Notes under the pieces: generated by a model
Told to the model about the DNA's origin: nothing
Databases searched by the model: none
What the model saw: the letters and a program-made list of their open reading frames with translations, nothing else
Source of the DNA: Sthenelais limicola
Lineage: Eukaryota; Annelida; Polychaeta; Phyllodocida; Sigalionidae
NCBI GenBank assembly: GCA_942159475.1
Contig: OW804100.1
Coordinates: 5,286,127-5,350,126, forward strand
Reading direction: 5' to 3'
DNA: 64,000 nucleotides
Shown here: positions 1-9,900 of the stretch, one piece after another
Layout: each line of letters starts with the position of its first letter
Numbering within the stretch: the stretch's first letter is position 1
Program-made: the position numbers and the translations under genes

Positions 1-184
1 CTCTTTGTCTCCCGATTGCCCCGCGATTTGGGTCTCCTGGTGAATCCTATGATCTCATTTCAAATCCTGGTTTATGTAATTGAAATAACATAAACCAGGA
101 TTGGAAATAAAATCCTAGGATTCATCGGAAGACCCAAATCGTGGGGCAATCGGGAGACAAATCGGCTGAGTGTGGGCGGGGTTT
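1..184. mobile_element. Foldback element D, copy 1 (cut by window start)
   Basis: This is the right-hand part of a palindromic element also seen at 59881-60081 (complete) and 43871-44009 (half). The left arm, carrying CCCGATTGCCCC and CCTGGTTTATG, is mirrored by CATAAACCAGG, ATCCTAGGATTCATCGG and GGGGCAATCGGGAGACAAAT. The right end reads GGCTGAGTGTGGGCGGGGTT. The outermost left bases lie beyond the window. It has no coding capacity. Confidence 0.75.
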
Positions 185-302
185 AAGGCATGCATGGGAA
201 GAACAGATCAAACTACCTTGATCTGAAATGTACGACAACCTTCATTAATTTTGTGCTTTTTTGTACTATTTTTAATCTTGGCGAATAATGAATATATCAA
301 AT

Positions 303-535
303 CAGGGTAGGGAAGACCCCCTCTTGAATCCCGTTTCCCATTTTTTATAAGCTCCATTTCCTGAATCCCGCAGGTTTTCAATTTGCAATCCCGTTTTTCT
401 ATTTGCAATGCCTACCTGGAAAAATTAAAACTGGCTCTGAATCCCTTTCCCGAATTCCGTAGGCCCTTTTAAATCCCGAATCCCGACCTAAAATAGACCC
501 CAATCCCGGTTCCCGAAAAGGTATTCCCTACCCTG
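303..535. mobile_element. hAT-like MITE (family H)
   Basis: Terminal inverted repeats are CAGGGTAGGGAAGACC at the left and, inverted, CAGGGTAGGGAATACC at the right. A 7-bp direct repeat ATCAAAT flanks both ends (296-302 and 536-542). Termini starting CAG with a 7-8-bp target duplication are usual for hAT transposons. The interior holds about seven scattered AATCCCG motifs, like the subterminal repeats bound by hAT transposases. There is no ORF, so it is non-autonomous. It ends about 27 bp from the splice donor of the exon at 571-707. Confidence 0.7.
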
Positions 536-570
536 ATCAAATCAAATCAACGTATTCCGTTGATGCTTAC

Positions 571-707
571 GTTTTGTGATGATATGAGGTGAATGACATC
601 GTCCTTGTCCAACTGGAGCCAGCCGTCAGTACGTGTGCACACCTCGGCGTTCTCTTCAATATAAGCAGCGCACATGGACAGGAACCCATCGCCGCGTAGA
701 GCGTATT
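571..707 (-). CDS. BTB-BACK protein gene, third visible exon (BACK region)
   Basis: This internal exon of a host gene is read right to left. The sense strand gives ACTTACAG before base 707 and GTAAGC after base 571, both good splice sites. Its 137 bp are two bases completing a Glu codon opened by the upstream exon, plus 45 full codons. The peptide contains GDGFLSMCAAYIEENAEV and LQLDKDDVIHLISS, the pattern of the BACK domain that follows BTB in Kelch-like and BTBD proteins (helix with Tyr-Ile-Glu, then Leu-x-Leu-x-x-Asp-x-Val-x-x-Leu-Leu-Ser). BTB-BACK proteins are often Cullin-3 adaptors; which one this is cannot be told. Later exons should lie left of the window. MITEs flank it closely on both sides. 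Confidence 0.8.
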
Positions 708-734
708 CTGTAAGTATATTTAAGGGTTTACTAA

Positions 735-971
735 TAGGGAGGTTCAGCAAGTATAACGTAAACGTTAACGTATCCGTATCTCTGATAAACAATCGATGTT
801 ACAAGGAACAAAGAGATTCAGCAAAACATGGTGGGAAAAACGTAACGTAACATATCAAGCACAATGTTTCATCTCACAATTTATTTTTATACGTAAAATA
901 CGACTTAAGTCACAAAAAAGATACGGATACGGTTACGTTATTGAGATAGGTTTACTTGCAGAACCTTCCTA
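735..971. mobile_element. Foldback MITE (family I) next to a splice acceptor
   Basis: The two ends mirror each other. GGGAGGTTCAGCAAGTA at the left corresponds to GGAAGGTTCTGCAAGTA at the right when inverted, and further in both arms carry ACGTATCCGTATCT or CCGTATCCGTATCT. Arm length is roughly 45-50 bp with small gaps. There is no ORF. Its left end lies 27 bp upstream (in the gene's sense) of the acceptor of the 571-707 exon, so the branch point may lie in or next to the element. Confidence 0.6.
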
Positions 972-1204
972 ATATCACACACACCCGTGCACACAACCAC
1001 CCACCAGCGGCGATGTTATACCAAGAACATGCACGGGATTTAATACCATCAAGTAATTGTTGTATCTTTGTATTTGTATAAGAAATTGTTGACGAATGAT
1101 ATCACATTAGTTGTAGTAAAAGGTGTAAAGAGAATTTTTTAAAACATTTATTAACTAAAATTTCGCAAACGCGATACGTTTCATTCAAATTCAGAATATA
1201 ATTA
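972..1204. other. Intron remnant left of the retrotransposon
   Basis: AT-rich intronic sequence between element I and the 3' LTR. I see no gene or clear repeat. It ends in ATTA (1201-1204), the left copy of the retrotransposon's target duplication. Confidence 0.5.
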
Positions 1205-1287
1205 TGTAGTGAACCGCAGATTCGTGGGCGCGAGGTTACGAAATTCCGTAAAGAATCACGAATACGAGGAGATTCGTTTGAACCTGG

Positions 1288-1293
1288 TTTATT
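1288..1293 (-). terminator. Poly(A) signal AATAAA in the 3' LTR
   Basis: The plus strand reads TTTATT, giving AATAAA in sense. The same hexamer is in the 5' LTR at 13559-13564. The 108-bp insertion abuts it on the upstream side but leaves it whole. Because the element is co-oriented with the host gene, this signal could also end host transcripts. Confidence 0.5.
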
Positions 1294-1294
1294 T

Positions 1295-1402
1295 GGAAGA
1301 GCTGTCTGGGACAGAGAACAAAAACCGATTTCCATGTAGAAAACTTTTATCACTGTCTGTATAACAAAATGGAAATAAAGTTTCTTATATATATATATAT
1401 TT
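1295..1402 (+). mobile_element. 108-bp retroposon-like insertion in the 3' LTR
   Basis: Absent from the other LTR, so it arrived after the retrotransposon integrated. It is bounded by a 5-bp duplication TATTT (1290-1294 and 1398-1402). On the plus strand it ends GGAAATAAAGTTTC followed by a (TA)n tail, which looks like the 3' end of a SINE or a 5'-truncated LINE. The start contains CTGTCTGGGACAG, a small hairpin. The source family is not recognised. Confidence 0.75.
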
Positions 1403-1737
1403 CCCAAAGGTATACAGTTACAAAGGTTTTGTTACTGAAGCAAGGGTGCTTAATTTGAACAACAGAAGTATCTCGGTCCGCGGCGCGGCTCGAGTCCGTA
1501 GTGTTAAGCGAAGCCTGGATCCCCTTGCGGAGGTAGTAGTATCCTCCGCCTACCGTCCGTCGGAGGGTGTCTGCAGTGTCGTCTGCACGGTGGTCGTATG
1601 TCGCCCCCTGACGGAACTGGCCGGAACTGGTGGTAGTCGTCTCCGGCGCTGGTAGAAGTGCCCCCGCTGTCGTAGCCTGGATGGTGATTGGCGATAGTCG
1701 ACAGCCTCGCTGTATTCCAGGTGGCGGACCCACTACA

Positions 1738-1750
1738 CTGCCCCCTCACT
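1738..1750 (-). promoter_or_regulatory. Polypurine tract
   Basis: The sense strand reads AGTGAGGGGGCAG directly against the TGTAGTG start of the 3' LTR. This is the place and composition expected for the primer of plus-strand DNA synthesis. Confidence 0.85.
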
Positions 1751-2182
1751 AGTTGGAGTTGAAGGGGTCCACGATAACTAGTTATGTAGGGTCCGCCGTG
1801 GCACTAAGGAGATCCTCGTGGCTCCAGATCCTCGTGTGCAGCGGGGCAAATGTTATGCCACTCCGCCGCACGGATCCTAGAGCCAGGCTTGCACTCGCCC
1901 CCAAGGTTCGTAGCCTTCATAGGCCTAAAGAGGCCACCGGACATGCCTGTCCGTCCCAGTCTCGCAGCGCGGTACAACTGGAAGCGTACATTCGAAGCAA
2001 TAAAAAATTTTCGTGCACGAGCTTTATTAATAAAAGCGAGGCTAGTGAGCCATACTAGCCTTGTGGATAAAAACCACCACCTGCGGGGAGGAGAGCCCCC
2101 CCCTCGCTGTGAGATGAACCCACACGAGACAGCCGCCTCGGGGGATCGCAGTGCTGATCCCAAGCCCTATGGGGGGGGAGTT
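1751..2182 (-). other. 3' untranslated region of the retrotransposon
   Basis: About 430 bp between the stop of the third ORF and the polypurine tract. It holds a G8 run near 2171-2178 on the plus strand. Short reading frames here are not credible genes. Confidence 0.6.
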
Positions 2183-5100
2183 CTAGACGAACTCCCCTGC
2201 CTCCTTCGCCTCAGCGTCCCCCTCCGTTTTGGAGATGCCGTGAAGCGAGAGATTCCCAATAAGGGCTTCATCGAACGGGTCGAAACGCGAATCTGGGACG
2301 ACAACTACGTTGTCTTCTTGTCCCAGATCGTCGTATATTAACGCCGTTTCGGAGTCCGACTCCTGCAGCAGCTCGTGCTCTTCCCCGTCCGATATTTCTA
2401 CCGACTTGTCAGAGCCCGAGCCTGCTGCCGCCAGATGGTCCACGGGAGTGGTACCTTCGTCCGTGCGAGGCCATGGTAGCGCGATCGCATCACCATTTCC
2501 CTCGACCCCTTCCACACTCGTACCCGTGGGCGCGGTGACGGGAAGACTGAACGTATCCAACGAAGGTAGCGCCTCTTTCAACTTTGGGGAGGCCTCACCG
2601 CTCGGAGGCGGTGCCGGCCGTGCCACCAAAGTTTTGTCCTCTATAAAGGAGAGGCGCTTGGTCGCCGAGGAGACGTCCCCTCGGGGTGGTCTGTACGAAC
2701 GGGGCGTGGAGGAAGCAGCCGGAGTTACCTCGACCGAATCCTCTGCTTCCGCGGATTGGCTACCCGAGGGCATGTTAGGCCCCCACATAGCTGCTGACAT
2801 CCGCGGAGCTAATCCCGTGCCCGTACACACGCTCTGATTCTCACGTTGCCGAGTTAAGTCAGTAACGCCGATGAGCGTGCCACCCGTATCCATAGGGATC
2901 CCCGCGGGGTCCACTATCTGGATGGAGGGAGGTTCTATCCCGTGGGATAGTGGAAAGGCCGGCCGGCGCGAATTGAGAGCCTCAACTCGCAGCCGACTCT
3001 CTGTCTCACGGAGCTCTTGAATCTCCTGATTCAGCTTGGCCTGCTGCCGTTCAGCTTCCTCCTTCTCTTCTTCCTCGCGGAAGAATGCCATGTCGTGGGC
3101 CGACTGCTCCTTGTCTAGCAGACGTTGTTGCTCGAAAGCTTCCCGCTTGGCCGTCTCAGCTAGACGAACGGCTTCCTCCTGTTGGAGCCGTTGCTGTTCT
3201 GCTTGCCGCAGAGCAGCCTCCTCCTGCCGGAGTCGCTGCTCTTCGGCCTCCCGTAGAGCAGCCTCCTCCCGTTGGAGTCGTAGGTCTTCCGCCTGTCGCA
3301 GAGTTTCCTCTTCCCGGAGTTTCCTCTCCAAGGCCTCTTTGACCAGGCGTGTCTCGGCTAGAGTCGTCTCCCGTTGGACACGGAGCCGCTCTGCCTCAAC
3401 CCGACCCTGCTCGAAACGACGCTGTGCCGCCGCCTTCTCCTCCTTTCGAGCAGTTGACCCCTCGTGCGGGTCTACCTCCATCTCTGTCTCCGTACCACAG
3501 AGAGGGGTCGCGTTAGCGAGCGCTGATGCCCCCGCGGTAGAGGACACCTTCGTATTCGCGACGCGTGTGGGCACGCGGGCTTGAGCATGGGTGGGAGTGC
3601 CCCGACCTACACCTCCGAAAAGAGGTTTGGCGGTCTGACGATCACCCGGACCGAAACCCGGAGGAATGGTCGGCTCCGCGCGCAAAGCTCGATTGAACTT
3701 TTCGCGGACCTCCAACTTCCTCTGTTCCAGGCGCAGAATCGGATTCTGCACCGGAGGAGCCGTCTCTACCCTTGGTGGTGGGGGAGACGCGGGTCGCATA
3801 GCCCGTTGCGCGGCCTGTGCCCGCAGCAGAGTGACCTCTGCATGCAGCTCCTGGTTCTCCCGGCGAAGTCCGTTGACTTGCGTATCGAGAAGGTTTACCC
3901 TCTCGACCAGGAGTTCCTGCTCGTTGAGGGACCTGTTAAGGTCCTCCATGAGCTGCGCGATTTCCGCTTGGCTATCAACCAAACGGTCCACGTTATCGAG
4001 AGGCCTGTAGGTCTCTGCGATATCGACACAGAAGCCTTCCAGCGACTCTTGTAGAGCCAGCCGGAGGACCGCTGCGCGATCAGCCACCACCTTTCGGGTA
4101 CGGGCGATGCCCGCCCGATCGACTTCGGGTGGGGGTGCCCTTGCGGCAGCCGTAGGTCGTGACGGACCCGGCTGGGGGTCCGGCACGGTGGCACTAGGTG
4201 CTCTACCTTCCGCGGCTGCGGGTGCGGGGCGACGCGACTTCTGTAGGACCGTAAGTCCTGTAGGCGCGGGCAAGTTGGGGAATTCCTTCTCCTTTGTGGA
4301 CGGAATTTTATATCCGTCCAGCCAAGCGTTCCTGTCGGGAATCGGCGCGTCCACGAGTTTCGGACGTTTCTCGGGCCGCTTTTCCGTGTCGGAACGGTCC
4401 GATTTGTCCGACTTATCGGAACCCTTCTTCTTCCTCTTCGTCTTCCCCGTTCGTTTAGGCTTGGTAATGTCCTTTTCCAACGGGTACTTGGAGGTGAAGT
4501 TTTGTTCCTTTGCGTTCCTCAGAATGGCTTCCGAGGTTGCAGAGGCAAGGTGGAGCGTGCTTTTGTATCCCCACTGTGGGAGATACGAAACGCCCACGCG
4601 CTCAAGAACCGGCATAATTTTATCGACAGCCTTTTTACGGGCCATCTTATGCGGCTCCTTTGACCCGTGGGCCACGATGTCGGAGCGACGGTCCCCGGTT
4701 ACGGGACAATACCCAATCGGACACCGCCAAACCGGTGTCACGGGGGTATGCACTTCACACAGGTGTCTGGTGAAGAGAAGCCGCGACTTAAATATCTGCG
4801 GCTTACCGACAAGCGCCTCCGTTCTGCAGAGCAGGAACGGGCACCGCGAACCCTCTTCGTAGAGGAGCATAGCCATTTGAAGCTTACGGTCGGCTTCAAA
4901 CGAGTACGCTAGGTCTGCCGTTCGCAAGACCTTACGGGGGTTAGTACAGGTTTCAAAGAACCGTTTGTACTCCTCCACGGAGACCGCTTTGTGGTACTCC
5001 GGGTAGTCGGGGAAACGATCGACCTCCGATGGGTCACGGACCGCCTCCTTACGCTCTCGCTCGTTCGCGGGGAGTAGAGAAAGAACCGGCTTCTTTCCAT

Positions 5101-5341
5101 CCCCCCACTTGAGCTTCTTCGCCGCGGCGTTGAGAGCTTTGTGCCGGCGGTACTTGCCGGCAGCCGCATCGGGGTCTTTTAGGCCATCCGACGGGCTCGC
5201 GTCTGAGTCATCCGAGTGACTTGCCGGACCTTCCACCTCACGTTTGAGGCGGCGGTCGCGCTCACGACGAACACGCCGTTTGCGATTGGCTGCAGTCTCC
5301 TCGAAGGATTCTGCGGCCGAGTGTCCGCTGTCATCGCTCAT
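2183..5341 (-). CDS. Third retrotransposon ORF: zinc-finger and coiled-coil protein of unknown function
   Basis: An intact 1052-residue frame starting ATG at 5341 and stopping TAG at 2183, in the position where some Gypsy elements carry env. It is not envelope-like: no signal peptide, transmembrane segment or furin site is seen. Visible features: a basic segment at 19-35 (likely nuclear signal), two C2H2-type fingers (C167, C172, H193, H198; then C207, C212, H225, H231, with spacing C-x4-C-x12-H-x5-H), a second basic cluster at 293-307 next to a Ser-Asp-Lys-rich stretch, a coiled coil near 450-515, a long Glu/Arg/Gln coiled coil near 632-790 with three repeats of about 15-17 residues, and an acidic C-terminus. 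I do not recognise the family. By inference it may be a nucleic-acid-binding or particle-associated accessory protein. A TATA box 264 bp upstream suggests its own transcript. Confidence 0.8.
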   Translation of the reverse strand: MSDDSGHSAAESFEETAANRKRRVRRERDRRLKREVEGPASHSDDSDASPSDGLKDPDAAAGKYRRHKALNAAAKKLKWGDGKKPVLSLLPANERERKEAVRDPSEVDRFPDYPEYHKAVSVEEYKRFFETCTNPRKVLRTADLAYSFEADRKLQMAMLLYEEGSRCPFLLCRTEALVGKPQIFKSRLLFTRHLCEVHTPVTPVWRCPIGYCPVTGDRRSDIVAHGSKEPHKMARKKAVDKIMPVLERVGVSYLPQWGYKSTLHLASATSEAILRNAKEQNFTSKYPLEKDITKPKRTGKTKRKKKGSDKSDKSDRSDTEKRPEKRPKLVDAPIPDRNAWLDGYKIPSTKEKEFPNLPAPTGLTVLQKSRRPAPAAAEGRAPSATVPDPQPGPSRPTAAARAPPPEVDRAGIARTRKVVADRAAVLRLALQESLEGFCVDIAETYRPLDNVDRLVDSQAEIAQLMEDLNRSLNEQELLVERVNLLDTQVNGLRRENQELHAEVTLLRAQAAQRAMRPASPPPPRVETAPPVQNPILRLEQRKLEVREKFNRALRAEPTIPPGFGPGDRQTAKPLFGGVGRGTPTHAQARVPTRVANTKVSSTAGASALANATPLCGTETEMEVDPHEGSTARKEEKAAAQRRFEQGRVEAERLRVQRETTLAETRLVKEALERKLREEETLRQAEDLRLQREEAALREAEEQRLRQEEAALRQAEQQRLQQEEAVRLAETAKREAFEQQRLLDKEQSAHDMAFFREEEEKEEAERQQAKLNQEIQELRETESRLRVEALNSRRPAFPLSHGIEPPSIQIVDPAGIPMDTGGTLIGVTDLTRQRENQSVCTGTGLAPRMSAAMWGPNMPSGSQSAEAEDSVEVTPAASSTPRSYRPPRGDVSSATKRLSFIEDKTLVARPAPPPSGEASPKLKEALPSLDTFSLPVTAPTGTSVEGVEGNGDAIALPWPRTDEGTTPVDHLAAAGSGSDKSVEISDGEEHELLQESDSETALIYDDLGQEDNVVVVPDSRFDPFDEALIGNLSLHGISKTEGDAEAKEAGEFV

Positions 5342-6967
5342 GATGAGCGTGACTGCGGAATGCTACCCTACGGTAGAAGGGGGCTCGTCTCAGAGACAGT
5401 CCCCACTCGTTTCTTTTCCGTCCGCCTCGTCTCGTCCCCGAACACGAAGTCCGTACCCTGTAATACAAAGTGGAACACTCAATTCACGGGTCACAATGAA
5501 ATCTCGCACCCGAACGACCTAACCAGTAGTCCGCCGAGATAGAGGAGTACGGCAAACCACGAGTGTTTGCCGAAGTTAATTACCTCTCTCTTAGGCTCGG
5601 GGCTCTTATATAGGGGGTCATCCGAATGAAACAACTCAATCGCACCCGAGGTGTTGACATCGCTCGCGAACTCCCAGGAGCCGTGTCCAACCGTTCCGGT
5701 TGCGTAGTTGACACCACTCGCGAAAGTTCGCGCGCTAGGGCGGCCCTACGAGCCGCCTGCGCCATAGGGAGCGACACTACTCACGAACAGCGTTATCCGG
5801 CAGCATTCGTGTATTCATCCGTGCCCGGCATTTTATTAACAATGTAGCCGGTACCCGTACGAAAACACGAAACTGAACCAGACACGCCCCACCTGGCGAC
5901 AGAAAAGTCAGCAACCGAAACCACCGGCAGTGCAGAAAGGTCACCTTCACGCACATGGCAGCCTTCGAGTTGACAATTGAAACCCTCAGATTTAAACAAC
6001 GAAACAGCTTTCCCCCGGGAATCAAAAGTTCCCATCTACTATTTCATCGCTTTACCACGGCAACATTTAGCGAACATCAAGGATAGTTCTCAACGATCCA
6101 ATTCCATATCGGAAAGAGTTTCATTGAGATGGTCGGCATTGGCACCAGCCTCCTCTTGTTCTCTCGATGCACATGGCGTAATGTCTTAGCACGCTATATG
6201 GAAGCGGCCAGAACTCAACAATCGTAATTCATCAATGGTAACATAATGACATGTTTTCATTTTCAATATCACAATGATCCAACAATGAAAGTTAACGTTT
6301 GCTGCTACTTACAGTGAACTGGATTTCTCCTTGCTCTGTGTAAAAAGCCAAAAATGCGGCTGATGTGAGCCACTTACGTGTGGCCACCAACTCGCTTCTC
6401 GCTTGACTGACTGTCTTGGAGGCAGATGCTCTAAGATCAGTCATGTGATCAACAGATCGCCTGAAGGTGGCGCCCTGGTCGGGTCCAGCCTCCACGAACA
6501 TTGCTACCCGTAAACCGGATAACTTCCGTATAGTTGATCTATACGAATGTTGTATGTATGTAAATACGTGGTCTTTAACCACGGTTAGTAACACCTTCGT
6601 GTTAAATATGTTAATCTGTAGCCCTAGACGGGCCGCTCCAAGGTACTATGGCAGTTTTTTTTTTTTAATGATCAGGGAAACATACTTGGCTTCAGGTTTC
6701 TTACTGTTAGCGAACATGGTTGATTTCAGCCCGATATCGGTACTGTCCACATCATGGATCCATACTAGCAGTTTCCACCTATCCGCCTCGTACAGCTATT
6801 GCCGTATAGGGTTGATCGTTACAGAGGCGTCCACTCTCCTAGCGTATTGACCAAAATGACTTCTCGTTGTGTACTTTTTCTTAACCCATGTCTTCGACAG
6901 ACACAACCGGGTTAACAGACCTTTTGTGTTCGTCATTTGAAATAGAGGCTCTAACGGCCGCTCCGAG
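5342..6967 (-). other. Non-coding interior between pol and the third ORF
   Basis: 1.6 kb inside the element with no long ORF. It contains the TATA box at 5605-5612 and a 100-codon open frame at 6292-6594 (minus) that looks coding-like in composition (TVSQARSELVATRKWL) and is followed by CACTGTAAGTA, a good splice donor. That could be a small captured exon or part of a spliced leader for the third ORF, but I see no convincing acceptor. A T10 run lies near 6657-6666. Confidence 0.5.
5605..5612 (-). promoter_or_regulatory. TATA box, candidate internal promoter of the third ORF
   Basis: The sense strand reads CCCCCTATATAAGAGCCCC, with a canonical TATATAAG in GC-rich surroundings. Initiation about 30 bp downstream would fall near 5580 and give a leader of about 240 nt before the ATG at 5341. 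This is inferred from sequence only. Confidence 0.5.
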
Positions 6968-9900
6968 CTATCCGATCCCAAGCCTGACCGGACGCTTGGA
7001 GACTCGTTTGCCAATGCCTCGCGTCGCGACATCGGGCGGCCTCGTGGGATTCGGCACCTCCGAACCCCGTTGTACAAGCTTATCGGGCTTGTCTGCCTTA
7101 GGTACCAAGGGTTTCCTACCCTTGTTCTGCTGGTTCGGTAGAGGAGTTGGTCGCTTTGGAGGGGACACGGTCTCCTTCGTACACCCCTTTTTGTGTTTTG
7201 GTGGGCGGCCACGCCTGTTCGCGAGACTAACTTTCCGGAGAAGTGTTTTCTCTAACGACTTAGCGAGCTCTTGGCCGGCCACGGCCTTGCCCTTCTCCAG
7301 CGACACCACATCTCTACCAGCAGCCACAAGCCTTCTATACTCAGGAGCTTGTTCCAACCCGGTCGTTTTGCGGAGCTCTCCCCTCTTATCAGGGTCAAGA
7401 ACGGATTTCATCAGATCTCCACTCCACTTGACACCACCAGCCGCGGTATCTACGACATAGGAGTTGCCTCCTAATGCACGGGTTATTTTAAACGGGCCAT
7501 CCCACTTCGCACCATATTTGTTCGCCGCCTTTGGTGGGTAATATCTATATATCCAGTCCCCCACTTCAAATGACCGGTTTGTTGCGGACAAATCAAAATG
7601 GCGTTTCTGAGCGATGGCCGTTTTCTTCAACGTACGACGCACATATTCGTGCGACTTCCGTAAATTTTTACGAAGATCCTCGATGAAACCTGAGCCGGAG
7701 GGGAAGTCCAAGCCATTTCGAGGTACACCATGAATTAGATCCGCAGGTGTATATGCCTCTGTTCCGAAAACCACGGAATGAGGAGTGCAGCCCGTACTCG
7801 CGTTAATCGTATTATTATATGCCGCCGCGATGCATGGGATATAAGTGTCCCAATCATCCGCGCCATAATCCGCATAACACGAGAGCTGTTCCACGAGAAC
7901 ACGATTAAACCTTTCTGCCTGCCCGTTTGCCTGTGGCCTATACGGGAGAGTTGTCTGTTTCTTCGTGTCGAAGAGATTGCAGAGTTCCCGGAATAATTCT
8001 CCATCAAACTCTGGGCCCCCATCAGTTTGTATCGCTCGGGGCGCGCCAAACCGCAGGATCCAATTGCGAAATACTGTCCAGGCGACTGTCGCCGCCTTAT
8101 GGTTCGGTAAGCAGTATGCTTCCGACCACTTTGAAAAGTAATCCACGATGACCAATACACAAGCATTTCCTCTCGTGCTAGTCTTAAAGCCACTAAGGAT
8201 ATCCATCGAGATTCTACTGAACCTCTCTCCCGTGAGCTCTTTTTGCAATGGCGATTTATTGACACCTTTTCGTGTTTTTCGCACATTACACTCGGGGCAT
8301 AACTGAATCCATCTTTTTATGTCCCCGGACTGAGCCGGCCAGAAGAACCTTCTTCGTAAAGCATCTTTTGTTCTGGCGTGCCCAAAGTGTCCCGCTGAGG
8401 CCGGGCCGTGATATCGCCTGAACATAGATAGGCGTTGGTCAAACGGCAACACGATCCTTGGGAAAACATGTCCAGTCGAAGGTTTTCTCCACTTGAAAGT
8501 GAGTACCCCTTCTTCTAAACACAAATCCGTCTTGTGACTCCAGATTGTTCTGAATTCATCACTTTCACTAGTCAGATTTGCGGGTTCCCGGTTCTTTTCC
8601 AGGAAACCCATGATACGATTGATAGTATCGTCCGTGCGCTGTTGCTCACGGATAGTCTGGTTTACAGATACGAGATTGTCGTCCGTGCCTTTCCCCTCCC
8701 CCACGAAACCAGCTATAGCGGCTTCGTGTGCCCCACAATCATCGCAATCTGTACGTTTACAACGACTGTAGGGTCTACGAGAGAGGCCGTCCGCATTTTC
8801 ATGCTTCTTGCCCGGGCGGTGTTGAATAACCCCTTTGTTAGTAACCCCGTACTGCTGTAAGTCCAGCAACCAACGAGCCAGCATATTTTCTGGTTCCTTG
8901 AAGGTCATAAGCCACGTAAGAGACGAGTGGTCCGTACGGACTATGAAGTCTGCGCCGTATAAATAATGTTTGAATTTCCGCACATAATATACGACCGCTA
9001 GCAGCTCCCTGTACGTAGTACAGTAGTTTTTCTGCGATTTCGAGAGCGAATTACTGGCGTATGCGATCACCCGCTCTTGCTCGTCCTGAACCTGCGATAG
9101 GACCGCCCCCATGGCCGTACCACTCGCATCCGTATCCAGAATAAACTGGCCAGACGCTCGTGGATACGCCAAGACGGACGTGGACAGCAAGGCTTTCTTC
9201 GTAGCCTCGAATGCATCATCGAGCTCACTATTCCAAGTAAGCTTATACCGTAGTACCTTTTGCCCGGCTGTTGCAGTTTCCTGCAATGGCCGCACGAGAT
9301 CATTAAAACTCGGAATGAACTGACGGTAATATGAAGCGAAGCCCAGAAATGATCTGATGTCCTTCACTGTCAACGGAATAGGCCAAGTTACAACTGCTCG
9401 CGTCTTCTCCGGATCCGCCCGTATCCCCTCCTTAGATACGATGCGACCCAAGTACTGTACCTCTTTACGAAAGAGGCGACACTTTTTCGGCTTCAACTTA
9501 AGGCCGTACGCCATCAACCTATCAAACACTAACCCCGTGTTCGTAATCGCATCATGGATAGTTGCACCATAAATGATCACATCGTCTAGATAGACGACGC
9601 AGATCTTGCCATTAAGCCCCCGGAGAACCTCCGTCATCATTTTCTGAAACGTGGCCGGGGCGTTGCAAAGACCAAACGGCATCACCTTAAACTGGTACAA
9701 CCCCGTGGAAGTAGTGAAAGCCGTTTTCTCTTTACTGTCCGGATCCATGGCTATTTGCCAATAGCCACTCTCCAGATCTAGGGTACAAAACCACGCATTG
9801 CCACCAAGCGCTTCTAGACAGTCGTCTATCCGCGGTAGTGGGTACGAGTCTTTTCGTGTCACATTGTTCAGTCTCCTGAAATCAACGCAAACCCTAGTTG

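Larger units (their letters stand above)
1205..1737 (-). repeat. 3' LTR (with a 108-bp insertion)
   Basis: This copy matches the 425-bp LTR at 13476-13900 apart from one substitution near 1719 and an insertion at 1295-1402. Ends are TGTAGTG and CACTACA. In sense, the AATAAA signal sits immediately after the insertion. The LTR frame is open for about 127 codons in both LTRs, but from a GTG and with no recognisable product, so I do not call a gene. Confidence 0.95.

Noticed and set aside
2183..5341. Third ORF as an envelope gene
   Set aside because: No signal peptide, membrane anchor or cleavage site; charged coiled coils and zinc fingers instead.
2310..5542. Several plus-strand frames of 80-250 codons opposite the third ORF
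   Set aside because: They are antisense shadows of a GC-rich coding region.
6467..7460. Plus-strand frames near the pol 3' end
   Set aside because: Shadows of pol, or short frames with no motif or splice support.
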